From Halieaceae bacterium (lineage in GTDB: Bacteria > Pseudomonadota > Gammaproteobacteria > Pseudomonadales > Halieaceae), in assembly GCA_003331685.1 (NCBI GenBank), contig QOPK01000025.1, forward strand, positions 1 through 18,055: 18,055 bases of DNA, read 5' to 3'. The notes under the pieces were generated by a model that worked only from the letters and a program-made list of their open reading frames with translations, ran no database searches and was not told the origin of the DNA. Shown piece by piece: positions 7,445-15,870 of this stretch (the stretch's first letter is position 1; each line of letters starts with the position of its first letter). The position numbers and the translations under genes were made by a program.

Positions 7445-8767
7445 TTATTTAGCCGCTTTCACCAATTCGAGATTGAGTTGCAGAGTACCCAGCATAATGC
7501 CGGGCTGATGCAAAAAAGTGTTGTCAGACCCGTAGCGCATGGACTCGAGTCGCTCAAGGAGCCGCGTCCAGGCGATCTGCTGCTCCAGGCGTGAAATACC
7601 CGCGCCAGGGCACACCCGGGGGCCCGCAGAAAAAGACAGATGGCGGCTGGCCGCCTTGCGATCGAGCTGAAGCTCCAATGGGCACTCGAACTCTTCGGGA
7701 TCAATGTTTGCCGCGGCCCATCGCAAATGCAGCACTGAACCTTTAGGCACCCCAACGTCGCCAAATCGCTCATCCTGACTGGTCAGGCGAGTCGATAGCC
7801 CCTGAGTCGGCGCCCGCAATCTCAGAGACTCCTCGATAAACGTCCGCAACAACGAGGGGTCGGCCTGCACCGCCTCAAATAGTCCGGGCCGATCGCAAAA
7901 CAATTGTGCCTGCTGCTCTAACGCGTATTGGGTAGTCTCCAACCCGCCCAGCACCATGGCATAGACGATGCCGTTGATCTCAAGGTCGGTGAGCTTGCGG
8001 TTCAGTGCGCCGTACGTGACTTGCGTTAAAAAACTGATCATGTCGTCAGCCGGGGACTGCCGCTTGGCGCGGACGATGTCCTGCACATACTCCTTGAAGC
8101 CATCAAGCTGGGCGAACTGTGCCGCCAGCTGCTCATCGGTCAGGCGGTTCAAATGGCCCTCACCGTAAACGAAGGGCATGACCTGGGCCTCTCCCCATGC
8201 CGCCAGCTGCGGGATATCTGACTCGGGAAAGCCCAGCACCTCCGCCATAACCTGTTGCGGCAACGGCCTTGCAAAGGCCTGTACAAAGTCCACATCGCAC
8301 GCGCTCGGTAACTCGTCAATCAGGGCATCAACGCGCCGAGTAATCATCTCGCGATGCCGCTCGGCGCCCGGGCCTACCCAAGGGTCAGTAAGCTCCTTGC
8401 GGTGGGCCCGCCAAAGCTCGACCGTCGGGCGCAACGTCAGCATGGAAACCATCATCATGTTGATGTAATCCATGTCTTCAGGAGGCGTCTTGGCAGCCGC
8501 CATTTGTTTAAGCATGAGGGAGGTAAGAGGGGTATAGCGAATCGGGTCTTTGACGACCCGATTGATATCGTCATAACGGCTCAGAATGAACGCGTCTGTG
8601 TCGGGCGTCAGCCCCTCGCCCGACAGGCGGTGGACTGGCGCATCCCGGTGCAAGATCGGGTAGGCGTCGTACCAATGCTCCTGCGCGCCAGCGGCGAACA
8701 GGTCCACATCATCCAGGTGCCGTGGGCACTGCCAACTGCCGGGTTGTGTGTGAGCATCTGCGGACAC
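7445..8767 (-). CDS. Cytochrome P450 (second, GTG start)
   Basis: A P450 of 440 residues. Seen: I-helix LGGLETTQYAL, K-helix EESLRLRAPT (ExxR), and haem loop FSAGPRVCPGAG with Cys386, fitting FxxGxxxCxG. It is not a close copy of the P450 at 5761: the N-terminal region and the I-helix differ, so these are two distinct enzymes rather than a recent duplication. The start is a GTG at 8765-8767 with an excellent GGGAGG Shine-Dalgarno 5-6 nt upstream, and the sequence from there (MSADAHTQPG) leads directly into a normal P450 N-terminus. It heads a two-gene operon with the ABM-type protein. The substrate is unknown; no ferredoxin gene is present. Confidence 0.93.
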   Translation of the reverse strand: MSADAHTQPGSWQCPRHLDDVDLFAAGAQEHWYDAYPILHRDAPVHRLSGEGLTPDTDAFILSRYDDINRVVKDPIRYTPLTSLMLKQMAAAKTPPEDMDYINMMMVSMLTLRPTVELWRAHRKELTDPWVGPGAERHREMITRRVDALIDELPSACDVDFVQAFARPLPQQVMAEVLGFPESDIPQLAAWGEAQVMPFVYGEGHLNRLTDEQLAAQFAQLDGFKEYVQDIVRAKRQSPADDMISFLTQVTYGALNRKLTDLEINGIVYAMVLGGLETTQYALEQQAQLFCDRPGLFEAVQADPSLLRTFIEESLRLRAPTQGLSTRLTSQDERFGDVGVPKGSVLHLRWAAANIDPEEFECPLELQLDRKAASRHLSFSAGPRVCPGAGISRLEQQIAWTRLLERLESMRYGSDNTFLHQPGIMLGTLQLNLELVKAAK

Positions 8768-8840
8768 TGAGACCTCCCTCTCAGGTCAGCAAAGTATCAC
8801 ATCATCCCTGCGAGGCTCTCAGTCTTTTGGGCTATGCGAT

Positions 8841-8892
8841 GCGCTCATGCGAGCGCTAACGGAAAACACGCAACGCACGCGGGCCGCGTTGC
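8841..8892. repeat. Two adjacent perfect inverted repeats
   Basis: GCGCTC-ATGC-GAGCGC at 8841-8856 is a perfect 6-bp stem with a 4-nt loop. GCAACGC at 8870-8876 pairs with GCGTTGC at 8886-8892 around a 9-nt GC-rich loop. Both lie between the second P450 and tRNA-Pro. Neither is followed by a T tract on either strand, so they are not simple intrinsic terminators. Confidence 0.55.
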
Positions 8893-8928
8893 CCAGTAGG
8901 GACATCAATAAGGACTGATTTTGAAGGC

Positions 8929-8946
8929 GTCGCTCGACTGAGCGAC
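8929..8946 (-). terminator. Hairpin downstream of tRNA-Pro, possible terminator
   Basis: GTCGCTC and GAGCGAC form a perfect 7-bp stem with a 4-nt loop, starting 12 nt past the CCA end of the tRNA in the direction of its transcription. The run that follows it in the transcript is only weakly U-containing (GCCTTC), so it may end the tRNA transcript or mark a processing site. Confidence 0.4.
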
Positions 8947-8957
8947 TAGAGAAAAGT

Positions 8958-9034
8958 TGGTCGGGACGGCAGGATTTGAACCTGCGACCACCACACCCCC
9001 AGTGTGGTGCGCTACCAGACTGCGCTACGCCCCG
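8958..9034 (-). tRNA. tRNA-Pro(GGG)
   Basis: A complete 77-nt cloverleaf with the CCA end encoded. Acceptor stem CGGGGCG pairs with CGTCCCG (one G-T wobble), D-stem GCGC/GCGC, anticodon stem CCACA/TGTGG with loop CTGGGGG, and T-stem GCAGG/CCTGC with loop TTCAAAT. The anticodon is GGG, reading the proline codons CCC and CCU. It lies just downstream of the ihfA/MerR-type pair, a placement that is common in gammaproteobacteria. It marks the border between the translation block and the metabolic genes to the left. Confidence 0.96.
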
Positions 9035-9045
9035 AACGGACGCGG

Positions 9046-9074
9046 ATCATACCCAAATTTGGGTGGGGATTAAA
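9046..9074 (-). promoter_or_regulatory. Candidate promoter of tRNA-Pro, with a palindrome in its spacer
   Basis: On the minus strand TTTAAT (9074-9069) and TATGAT (9051-9046) are 17 bp apart; the -10 matches 5/6. The stretch between -10 and the mature tRNA 5' end is GC-rich (CCGCG), as in stringently controlled stable RNA promoters. A perfect 14-bp palindrome, ACCCAAATTTGGGT (9051-9064), occupies the spacer. It could be an operator or a vestigial terminator stem of the upstream MerR-type gene. Confidence 0.5.
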
Positions 9075-9429
9075 CTGAAGAGAGTAAGGAGCGGGCTTTT
9101 TCCAGATCGGTGAGGCTCTCGCGGATCGCAGCTTGAACCTCGACGGGTGATGGCTCCCGGCGCTCATTGCTGAGACGCTGGCGCGCGCCACCAATGGTGT
9201 AACCCTGAGAGTACAGCAGGCTGCGTATGGTGCGCACCAGCTCAACATCTTCTCGCTGGTAATAGCGGCGATTACCCCGGCGCTTGACCGGGCTCAGCTG
9301 GGGAAACTCCTGCTCCCAGTAGCGCAGAACGTGGGGTTTAACCGCGCACAACTCGCTGACTTCGCCAATCGTAAAGTAGCGCTTGTTGGGAATCGCGGGG
9401 AGTTCGTCGTTGTGTCGTGGATCAAACAT
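9070..9429 (-). CDS. MerR family transcriptional regulator (the ihfA-linked type)
   Basis: A small regulator with an N-terminal MerR-type winged helix-turn-helix: [20 protein letters not shown], then [27 protein letters not shown] and a helix containing [11 protein letters not shown]. It lacks a long effector-binding domain and metal-binding cysteines, so the inducer is unknown. I chose ATG 9429 (119 residues, start [11 protein letters not shown]), which has AAGG 8-9 nt upstream; an in-frame ATG at 9444 has GGGAG only 2 nt away and gives a 124-residue form. Either start overlaps the 3' end of ihfA (8 or 23 bp), so translation is probably coupled. This unnamed MerR-like gene is a standard neighbour of ihfA and tRNA-Pro in gammaproteobacteria, which supports vertical inheritance. 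Its targets are not known to me. Confidence 0.88.
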   Translation of the reverse strand: MFDPRHNDELPAIPNKRYFTIGEVSELCAVKPHVLRYWEQEFPQLSPVKRRGNRRYYQREDVELVRTIRSLLYSQGYTIGGARQRLSNERREPSPVEVQAAIRESLTDLEKARSLLSSV

Positions 9430-9736
9430 CGATGCTGCCTTCATCTCCCATACTCACATCCACGCGCGCCTTGAGCTTTTGGCCTGGCTTAAATGTCACC
9501 ACACGGCGGGCAGAGATGGGGATTTCTTCTCCAGTCTTAGGGTTGCGACCTGGGCGCTGTCGCTTATCACGCAAATCGAAGTTGCCAAAGCCAGAGAGCT
9601 TCACCTGCTCATTGTTCTCGAGACAAATTCGAATCTCTTCGAAAAACTGCTCTACCAGCTCCTTCGCTTCACGCTTGTTCAAGCCCAGGCGTTCGTGAAG
9701 CCGATCAGCCATTTCCGATTTGGTAAGCGCAGTCAT
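9422..9736 (-). CDS. ihfA: Integration host factor subunit alpha
   Basis: The 104-residue alpha subunit of the heterodimeric DNA-bending protein IHF, a nucleoid-associated factor used in recombination, replication and sigma54-type promoters. Seen: N-terminal [18 protein letters not shown], the [14 protein letters not shown] beta segment, and the DNA-minor-groove arm [20 protein letters not shown] with the intercalating proline. The alpha type rather than beta (ihfB) or HU follows from the sequence and from the location directly after pheT, the classic pheST-ihfA arrangement. The ATG lies 8 bp after the pheT stop, with CGGAG just before it. The 3' end overlaps the MerR-type gene. Confidence 0.97.
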   Translation of the reverse strand: MTALTKSEMADRLHERLGLNKREAKELVEQFFEEIRICLENNEQVKLSGFGNFDLRDKRQRPGRNPKTGEEIPISARRVVTFKPGQKLKARVDVSMGDEGSIDV

Positions 9737-9744
9737 ATCTCCGA

Positions 9745-12117
9745 TCAGTGCCGTAATGTGGCACCCAGCTTTTCACCCAAAGATTCAATAACTTGTGACA
9801 GAGATTCGTTAATCTCTTCGTCAGTTAGGGTGCGACTTTGGTCCCGGAATGTCAAACCGATGGCGAGACTTTTCTCATTTTCTGCAACGCCATCGCCCTC
9901 ATAGACGTCAAAGATTCGCGCTTCGGCCAAAGTGGCCCCGGCTGAACCCCTTGCTGCATCGAGCACAGCACCAGACGGCGTCTCTCGACTCACGATCACC
10001 GCAATATCCCGGCGTACCTCAGGAAACTTGGAAATCTCTTCGTAATCCGGCAGTGCGCGCCCAACCACCGCCGCCAATTCCAGTTCGGCGACCAAGGTCT
10101 GCTCCGGCAGGTTGAGCGTCTTTGCTTGACTGGGATGCAGCCGACCCATGATGCCGACAACCTCGTCTCCCAGCAGGATTTCTGCGGTCTGCCCATCGTG
10201 CAAACCGGACCTCACTGCCCCGCGGAATGTCAGCGCTTGATCGGAGGCTTGCAGCATCGCTTCGATCTCGCCCTTCATATCATAGAAGTCGACTGACTCC
10301 GCGTTCGACGACCAGCTCTCAGACGTTCGTCGACCACAGAGCAAGAGCGCGAGCATCGGCGTTTGCGCGAGCTTCTCGCCGGGCATGAAGCGCAAGCCCG
10401 TCTCAAACAACCGCACTCTGGTTTGCTGGCGATTGACGTTGTGCGCCGCAGCGCCCAGCAAGCCCGGAATCAGAGAGGTGCGCATCACTGCAAGATCACT
10501 GGAAATTGGGTTTTTCAATGCGACCGGTTCGATCTCAGGGTCTATCAGCTGCTGAAGCTCCGGGCTTACAAAGCTAAAAGTGATGGCTTCGTTGAATCCC
10601 CGGGCGACCAGCCGCTGCTTGATCACCGACTGCGGCGTTGCCGATTCTGTTGAAGCAGCGGCTGACGCCGCGCCGCGGACAGGCTCAACCGGAATGTTGT
10701 CGTAGCCATGAATACGCGCGATTTCCTCGAGCAGGTCGGCCTCGCGACCCATATCAAAGCGCCAGCTGGGCGCAGTGCACAGCCAGCTAGCATTGTCTGC
10801 GTCGGTCTCAACGACAAAACCCAAACCCGCGAAGATGCGCGTGACCTCATTGGCAGCCAGATCGATACCCAACATCCGTTGGATCGAGGTGGCCTTCAGG
10901 GTGACAGGCTCACGCCGGGGCAAGTCTGCCGGAGAGGTCGCATCCGTTACTGGCCCGGCTTCACCACCGACACACTCTAAGAACAGCTGTGTGGCGCGTT
11001 CAACCGCCTGATAAGCCAGCTCGGGGTCCACGCCCCGCTCGTAACGATGTGATGCATCGGTGTGGAGGCCGTAGTGGCGCGCGCGGCCGGCCATCAGTTC
11101 CGGAGCAAAAAAGGCGGCTTCAAGGAATAGGTGCTGGGTCTCTGAACTGATGCCGCTGCCCTCACCGCCCATGATGCCTGCCATGGCGAGGGCTTTCTGA
11201 TGATCGGCAATCACCAAAGTGCCGGGTGTCAATGTGCGTTCCTCGCCATCAAGTAACGTGATGCGTTCGTCGAGCTGGGCCTTGCGGACCCGAATTCCGC
11301 CTTCCAGCGCGTCGAGATCAAAGGCATGCAGTGGCTGGCCGAGCTCGAGCATCACGTAATTGGTGATGTCCACCACCGCATCAATCGACCGGATGCCGGC
11401 ACGGCGCAATCGCTCCACCATATACAGCGGCGTGGGTCTGGAAACATCGACATCTCGAATAACGCGTCCCAGATAACGGGGGCAGTCGGCCGGAACAGTC
11501 ACCTCAACAGGCAACGTTTGATCGATCGTCGCCGGCACCGCGTCCAACGCAGGCGCGCTCAGCTCAGCGCCTGTCGCCACCGCCAGATCGCGGGCGACGC
11601 CAGCGATACTGAGACAGTCGGCACGGTTCGGCGTCAAACCAATTTCAATCAACCGATCATTAAGATCAAGGTAGTCTTCAATAGGCGTGCCCACGGGCGC
11701 ATCCGCCGCCAGTGCCAGTAACCCGTCGTGCTCTTCCGATAGGCTCAGTTCGGCTCCGGAGCACAGCATGCCCTGGGACTCAACACCGCGCAGCTTGGCC
11801 TTTTTGATTTTGATGCCGCCGGGCAGTTTGGCACCGGGTTGCGCAAGTGGCGCCTTAAGACCTGCCGCTGCATTGGGTGCACCGCAGACAATCTGTACCG
11901 TCTCAGTGCCGGTATTCACGCTACACACGCGCAACTTATCCGCATCGGGGTGTGGTTCCGCCGAGACGATCTCCGCTACCACGACACCGCTGAGGCCGTC
12001 CGCCAGCGGTGTTACCGCATCTACCTCAAGACCCGCCATGGTGAGGGTGTGCGCAAGCGCCGTGGCATCAAGGTCGGGATTCACCCACTCCCGCAACCAA
12101 TTTTCAGAGAGAATCAC
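9745..12117 (-). CDS. pheT: Phenylalanyl-tRNA synthetase beta subunit
   Basis: The 790-residue beta subunit of the (alpha-beta)2 PheRS, which charges tRNA-Phe. Domains in order: an N-terminal start [13 protein letters not shown]; the EMAP/OB-fold tRNA-binding domain (about 39-150, with GVVVAEI and HPDADKL); B3/B4 editing region with [22 protein letters not shown] sequence (here [19 protein letters not shown], about 245-265); B5 domain (about 400-475); a catalytic-like core with [15 protein letters not shown]; and the C-terminal FDX-ACB anticodon-binding domain (about 697-789, ending in [12 protein letters not shown]). Translation begins at a GTG (12115-12117) with GAGG 7-8 nt upstream. It lies 9 bp after pheS. 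Length is normal for the bacterial protein. Confidence 0.97.
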   Translation of the reverse strand: MILSENWLREWVNPDLDATALAHTLTMAGLEVDAVTPLADGLSGVVVAEIVSAEPHPDADKLRVCSVNTGTETVQIVCGAPNAAAGLKAPLAQPGAKLPGGIKIKKAKLRGVESQGMLCSGAELSLSEEHDGLLALAADAPVGTPIEDYLDLNDRLIEIGLTPNRADCLSIAGVARDLAVATGAELSAPALDAVPATIDQTLPVEVTVPADCPRYLGRVIRDVDVSRPTPLYMVERLRRAGIRSIDAVVDITNYVMLELGQPLHAFDLDALEGGIRVRKAQLDERITLLDGEERTLTPGTLVIADHQKALAMAGIMGGEGSGISSETQHLFLEAAFFAPELMAGRARHYGLHTDASHRYERGVDPELAYQAVERATQLFLECVGGEAGPVTDATSPADLPRREPVTLKATSIQRMLGIDLAANEVTRIFAGLGFVVETDADNASWLCTAPSWRFDMGREADLLEEIARIHGYDNIPVEPVRGAASAAASTESATPQSVIKQRLVARGFNEAITFSFVSPELQQLIDPEIEPVALKNPISSDLAVMRTSLIPGLLGAAAHNVNRQQTRVRLFETGLRFMPGEKLAQTPMLALLLCGRRTSESWSSNAESVDFYDMKGEIEAMLQASDQALTFRGAVRSGLHDGQTAEILLGDEVVGIMGRLHPSQAKTLNLPEQTLVAELELAAVVGRALPDYEEISKFPEVRRDIAVIVSRETPSGAVLDAARGSAGATLAEARIFDVYEGDGVAENEKSLAIGLTFRDQSRTLTDEEINESLSQVIESLGEKLGATLRH

Positions 12118-12126
12118 GCCGCCACC

Positions 12127-13179
<1,053 letters not shown>

Positions 13180-13186
13180 TCAACAC

Positions 13187-13214
13187 AAAAAGGGGAGACA
13201 ACCGCCTCCCCTTT
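13187..13214 (-). terminator. Intrinsic terminator or attenuator between rplT and pheS
   Basis: In the minus-strand transcript AAAGGGGAG pairs with CTCCCCTTT (9 bp, 8-nt loop) and the 3' arm runs into a block of five U residues followed by GUG. It lies 38 bp after the rplT stop and about 40 bp before the pheS start, so it must either reduce readthrough into pheST or act as an attenuator. Confidence 0.82.
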
Positions 13215-13251
13215 CTTGACTCAACACGGCGCAATGTCGCAATCGGAATTA

Positions 13252-13611
13252 TCAGGCCGCCAGAGCAGTGCGAGCGCGTTCTACCACTACAGAAAACGCT
13301 TCCTTGTCGTGTACCGCAAGGTCTGCCAGTACTCGCCGATCCAGCGCCACGTCAGCCCGCTTGAGGCCATTGATCAGGCGGCTGTAAGTCAAGCCGTTAG
13401 CACGCGACTGCGCGTTGATGCGGGTGATCCACAGCGCGCGGAACTGGCGCTTGCGCTGCCGGCGATCGCGATAGGCGTATTGCCCTGCTTTGGTGACAGC
13501 CTGCTTGGCAACCCTGAACACGCGAGATCGCGCGCCGTAGTAGCCCTTAGCTTTCTTCAGAATTTTCTTGTGACGACGATGCGCCGTCACTCCACGTTTT
13601 ACGCGAGGCAT
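13252..13611 (-). CDS. rplT: 50S ribosomal protein L20
   Basis: A 119-residue, strongly basic protein with the standard L20 start [19 protein letters not shown], the [20 protein letters not shown] segment and [19 protein letters not shown]. It binds 23S rRNA early in assembly of the large subunit. AGGAG stands 8-9 nt before the ATG. The gene follows rpmI by 28 bp. In E. coli L20 represses its own operon by binding the infC-rpmI mRNA; whether that control exists here cannot be read from the sequence by eye. It is the last gene before a strong terminator. Confidence 0.98.
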   Translation of the reverse strand: MPRVKRGVTAHRRHKKILKKAKGYYGARSRVFRVAKQAVTKAGQYAYRDRRQRKRQFRALWITRINAQSRANGLTYSRLINGLKRADVALDRRVLADLAVHDKEAFSVVVERARTALAA

Positions 13612-13639
13612 AGGTCAGTTCTCCTGATACGTTGAAGCG

Positions 13640-13834
13640 TTATTTGGCGCGCAGCATGCGATCGATCAGAACCTCGTCCGACTTGTGGATCATCGAGGTT
13701 CCGCGCAACTGTCGCTTACGCTTGGTCGTCATTTTGGTCAGGATGTGGCTCTTGTAAGCGCTTTTACGCTTGTAACCACCTGCCGTTTTCTTGAACCGCT
13801 TCGCAGCCCCGCTGTGAATTTTTGCTTTTGGCAT
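13640..13834 (-). CDS. rpmI: 50S ribosomal protein L35
   Basis: A 64-residue basic ribosomal protein with the conserved start [20 protein letters not shown], followed by [24 protein letters not shown] and an ending of RMLRAK. Length matches the family (64-66). GGAG lies about 9 nt before the ATG. It stands between infC (78 bp upstream) and rplT (28 bp downstream), the universal order of this small ribosomal operon. Confidence 0.98.
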   Translation of the reverse strand: MPKAKIHSGAAKRFKKTAGGYKRKSAYKSHILTKMTTKRKRQLRGTSMIHKSDEVLIDRMLRAK

Positions 13835-13912
13835 GCTTACTACTCCGCATTGGCACGTACCGAATCATCGGCCGTGGTTAACTTAATCGGATGTCAGGGC
13901 ATTCACGGGCCA

Positions 13913-14440
13913 CTAACTCCGTTTTTTAGGGGCGATAACCATTGTCAGTTGTCGGCCTTCCATTTTCGGGAACTGCTCGACATTGCCCAACTCGGCCAGA
14001 TCGGCTTCTACTCGCTTGAGTAACTCCATGCCGATTTCCTGGTGGGCCATTTCACGTCCGCGGTACCGCAGCGTGACTTTGGCCTTATCGCCATTTTCGA
14101 GGAAACGTGTCAGGTTGCGTAGCTTTACCTGATAGTCTCCCTCCTCCGTCCCTGGACGAAACTTCATTTCCTTGATCTGGGTGCGCTTGGCGCGTTTGCG
14201 TTGCGCGGCCTTCTGCTTCTTGGACTCAAACACGTGCTTGCCGTAGTCCATGATCTTGCATACGGGCGGATCGTTCTCCGCCATCATCACCAGATCCATG
14301 CCGACGGCTTCCGCGGCGGCTTGGGCCTCAGCATTGGTAACAATACCAACCTGCTCGCCCTTTTCGTTGACCAGGCGGACGTTCTCCGCCGTGATCTGAT
14401 CGTTGGTCAGCGCCTTTTTACTGCTGCTCTCGCTCTTGAT
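13913..14440 (-). CDS. infC: Translation initiation factor IF-3, with a probable AUC start codon
   Basis: IF-3 binds the 30S subunit, keeps subunits apart and checks the start codon. Conserved blocks seen: [20 protein letters not shown] (N-domain), [15 protein letters not shown] (linker region), [20 protein letters not shown] and the C-terminal domain to the end MVIAPKKRS. Reading back from these, there is no ATG, GTG or TTG before Met48 (14299), which would delete nearly the whole N-domain. An in-frame TGA lies at 14458-14456. The only sensible start is ATC at 14440-14438, with GGGAGAGAGG (14454-14445) as Shine-Dalgarno, giving 175 residues, the normal length. In E. coli infC starts with AUU and IF-3 represses its own synthesis through this; AUC would allow the same feedback. 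Automated annotation would probably miss the true start. Confidence 0.93.
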   Translation of the reverse strand: MKSESSSKKALTNDQITAENVRLVNEKGEQVGIVTNAEAQAAAEAVGMDLVMMAENDPPVCKIMDYGKHVFESKKQKAAQRKRAKRTQIKEMKFRPGTEEGDYQVKLRNLTRFLENGDKAKVTLRYRGREMAHQEIGMELLKRVEADLAELGNVEQFPKMEGRQLTMVIAPKKRS

Positions 14441-14534
14441 ACTGCCTCTCTCCCATCAAGGTTTCGCGGTTGGAGATAGTTATCCGAGCTACTGAACACA
14501 ATCAGGCACTTCCTCCAACGCAAACAGGAGCGCG

Positions 14535-14563
14535 AGTTTACTGCCCGAAAAGGGGATTCACAA
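14535..14563 (-). promoter_or_regulatory. Candidate sigma70-type promoter for infC
   Basis: On the minus strand TTGTGA (14563-14558) and TAAACT (14540-14535) are spaced by exactly 17 bp. Each matches 4/6 consensus positions. The predicted start would lie near 14528, giving a leader of about 88 nt before the AUC start. With thrS 3 kb away, the infC operon needs a promoter in this 161-bp gap, which supports the call. Confidence 0.5.
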
Positions 14564-14585
14564 GGGAAAAGAAAGCCGACAAATT

Positions 14586-14599
14586 GCGCCTCGGGGCGC
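14586..14599 (-). terminator. Weak hairpin after the AraC-type gene
   Basis: GCGCC and GGCGC form a 5-bp GC stem with a 4-nt loop, starting 2 nt past the regulator's stop codon. The following transcript is AAUUUGUC, a poor U tract. It may weakly terminate the AraC-type transcript; readthrough into infC is possible. Confidence 0.35.
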
Positions 14600-14601
14600 T
14601 A

Positions 14602-15609
14602 TCAGGCGGTTAAAGCCAATCGAGTCCAATCCCGCGGCGTGCAGCCAAAGCGCCGCTGGAAGAAGCGGCTGAAGTTACCGGACGTGGCGTAGCCTAGCTG
14701 CTCGGCGATCGCCTGCATCGGGAACACCCCGCTCTCCAGCAGTGGCAAGCACATTTCAGCCCGCACATCATCGACCAGATCAGAAAAACGACAGGAAAGC
14801 TGACGCTCGAAACGGCGCTGCAGGGTGCGCTTGTCACAGTTGAGTCGGGCCGCCAGCCGCGTAAGGTCACAAGTTCCGGTGGGAAGGTGACCGCGTATCC
14901 AACTGCACGTGTCATTTCGGAGTAACGCCACCTTGGCATCCTCCTGATAGCGATCCAGTTCGGCCATCAGCTCGGGCGGCTCATGTAATTGCCGCTTTAA
15001 CGGATTGGGTTGCGTCAGACAGGCACGTGTCAGCAGCAATTCGGTTTCCGCTGCGTTAGCCTCAATTGGCACGCCGAGAAAATGACTGGGCCAGTCGGTA
15101 TTCGACCAGCAAGGCCTGATTCGAATCAACATCGGTTGGAACGCGTCGCCCAACGCGGATTTGAAACCCGCCACCAGCTGGAATACACCCAATACACACA
15201 TGCGCTCCGCCTGGGAGATCGATATGTCCGCAGGCCGGTCAAGCCACGCTGTGAACGCAGCATGATCACCGCGCATGCTTCCCGTCCAATAAAGTGGCTC
15301 GGCATGGCGACAGTTGAACATCAGAACGACTCGCAGCGCGTCGGCGACCGTTTCTGATTGCTCAATCAGCGGCGTCATCACGCCGCCCACCCGGTGATCC
15401 TGAGCCTCAGCGAGCTTCAGTAGTGGGAGGTTTGAGTAGAGGCAGAGTGCATCCAAACACTTAGCGATATCAGGCGACATGAGCATGGGGCCCAGTCCTC
15501 GAGACGTAAAAGCCGAACCAATAATCGTCTCGAAATTATTCAGGCGCGATGATGATTCCAGCAGCGTGTGCGCGCCCCAGAGGCTAGAGGTGCTGATTGC
15601 TTGACCCAT
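14602..15609 (-). CDS. AraC family transcriptional regulator
   Basis: A 335-residue regulator. Its C-terminal ~100 residues form the double helix-turn-helix of the AraC family: CDLTRLAARLNCDKRTLQRRF, then an AIAEQLGYATSGNFSRFFQRRFG second helix pair and the closing GCTPRDWTR signature. The N-terminal ~210 residues (GGVMTPLIEQSETVADAL, TAWLDRPADISISQAERMCV) resemble the arabinose-binding-type domain of the OruR/ArgR-like AraC subgroup rather than a cupin. The ligand is unknown. The ATG has AAGGGG about 9 nt upstream. It lies on the minus strand between thrS and infC, where most gammaproteobacteria have no gene, and is divergent from three envelope-protein genes that it may control. That regulatory link is inferred from orientation and from the direct repeats between them. 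Confidence 0.9.
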   Translation of the reverse strand: MGQAISTSSLWGAHTLLESSSRLNNFETIIGSAFTSRGLGPMLMSPDIAKCLDALCLYSNLPLLKLAEAQDHRVGGVMTPLIEQSETVADALRVVLMFNCRHAEPLYWTGSMRGDHAAFTAWLDRPADISISQAERMCVLGVFQLVAGFKSALGDAFQPMLIRIRPCWSNTDWPSHFLGVPIEANAAETELLLTRACLTQPNPLKRQLHEPPELMAELDRYQEDAKVALLRNDTCSWIRGHLPTGTCDLTRLAARLNCDKRTLQRRFERQLSCRFSDLVDDVRAEMCLPLLESGVFPMQAIAEQLGYATSGNFSRFFQRRFGCTPRDWTRLALTA

Positions 15610-15647
15610 GAAGCGCTGCCCCTTTGTGATTTTCTTCGTTCTTCATT

Positions 15648-15678
15648 GATATATGCGGCCTTTGTAGATAGTTGTCAA
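15648..15678 (-). promoter_or_regulatory. Candidate promoter of the AraC-type gene
   Basis: A perfect TTGACA (15678-15673) is followed 19 bp later by TATATC (15653-15648) on the minus strand, about 38 bp before the ATG. The spacer is longer than the ideal 17 bp; an overlapping CATATA gives 17 bp with a poorer -10. Assigned by eye. Confidence 0.42.
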
Positions 15679-15702
15679 ATATCACCTCACGCCATCGCCG
15701 GA

Positions 15703-15760
15703 GAGACAGTACTAATTTACCCCTCTGGGAGACAGTGCTTGGCGTCCCTACAAGACAGAA
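15703..15760. repeat. Imperfect direct repeats GAGACAGT, possible regulator binding sites
   Basis: GAGACAGTACT begins at 15703 and GAGACAGTGCT at 15729 (10 of 11 identical, 26 bp apart). A weaker third copy, AAGACAGA, begins at 15752. They sit just upstream of the regulator's -35 and inside the divergent control region. Paired direct repeats are typical of AraC-family operators, though the usual spacing is about 21 bp. Confidence 0.4.
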
Positions 15761-15870
15761 AGTGAAGAGCGGGGGCCACACCGACTCAATCCAAGGAACT
15801 GCGCTCGAAGATCACGCAGAGCAGCTGGACTGAGGCATACTTCAGTCTGAGTTGGCTCTGGATAGCTGGA

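Larger units (their letters stand above)
15610..15870. other. 261-bp divergent intergenic region between the AraC-type gene and the envelope genes
   Basis: Besides the candidate regulator promoter and direct repeats listed separately, no strong plus-strand promoter stands out. CATACT near 15835 is the best -10-like hexamer and lacks a matching -35. Expression of the plus-strand genes may therefore depend on an activator. No small ORF here looks real. Confidence 0.45.

Noticed and set aside
5761..8767. The two P450 genes as a recent tandem duplication
   Set aside because: They are in opposite orientation, differ in length, N-terminus, I-helix and haem-loop residues; only family-wide motifs are shared.
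13913..14299. infC starting at the first ATG (14299), giving 128 residues
   Set aside because: This would remove most of the conserved IF-3 N-domain, which is clearly encoded upstream in the same frame.
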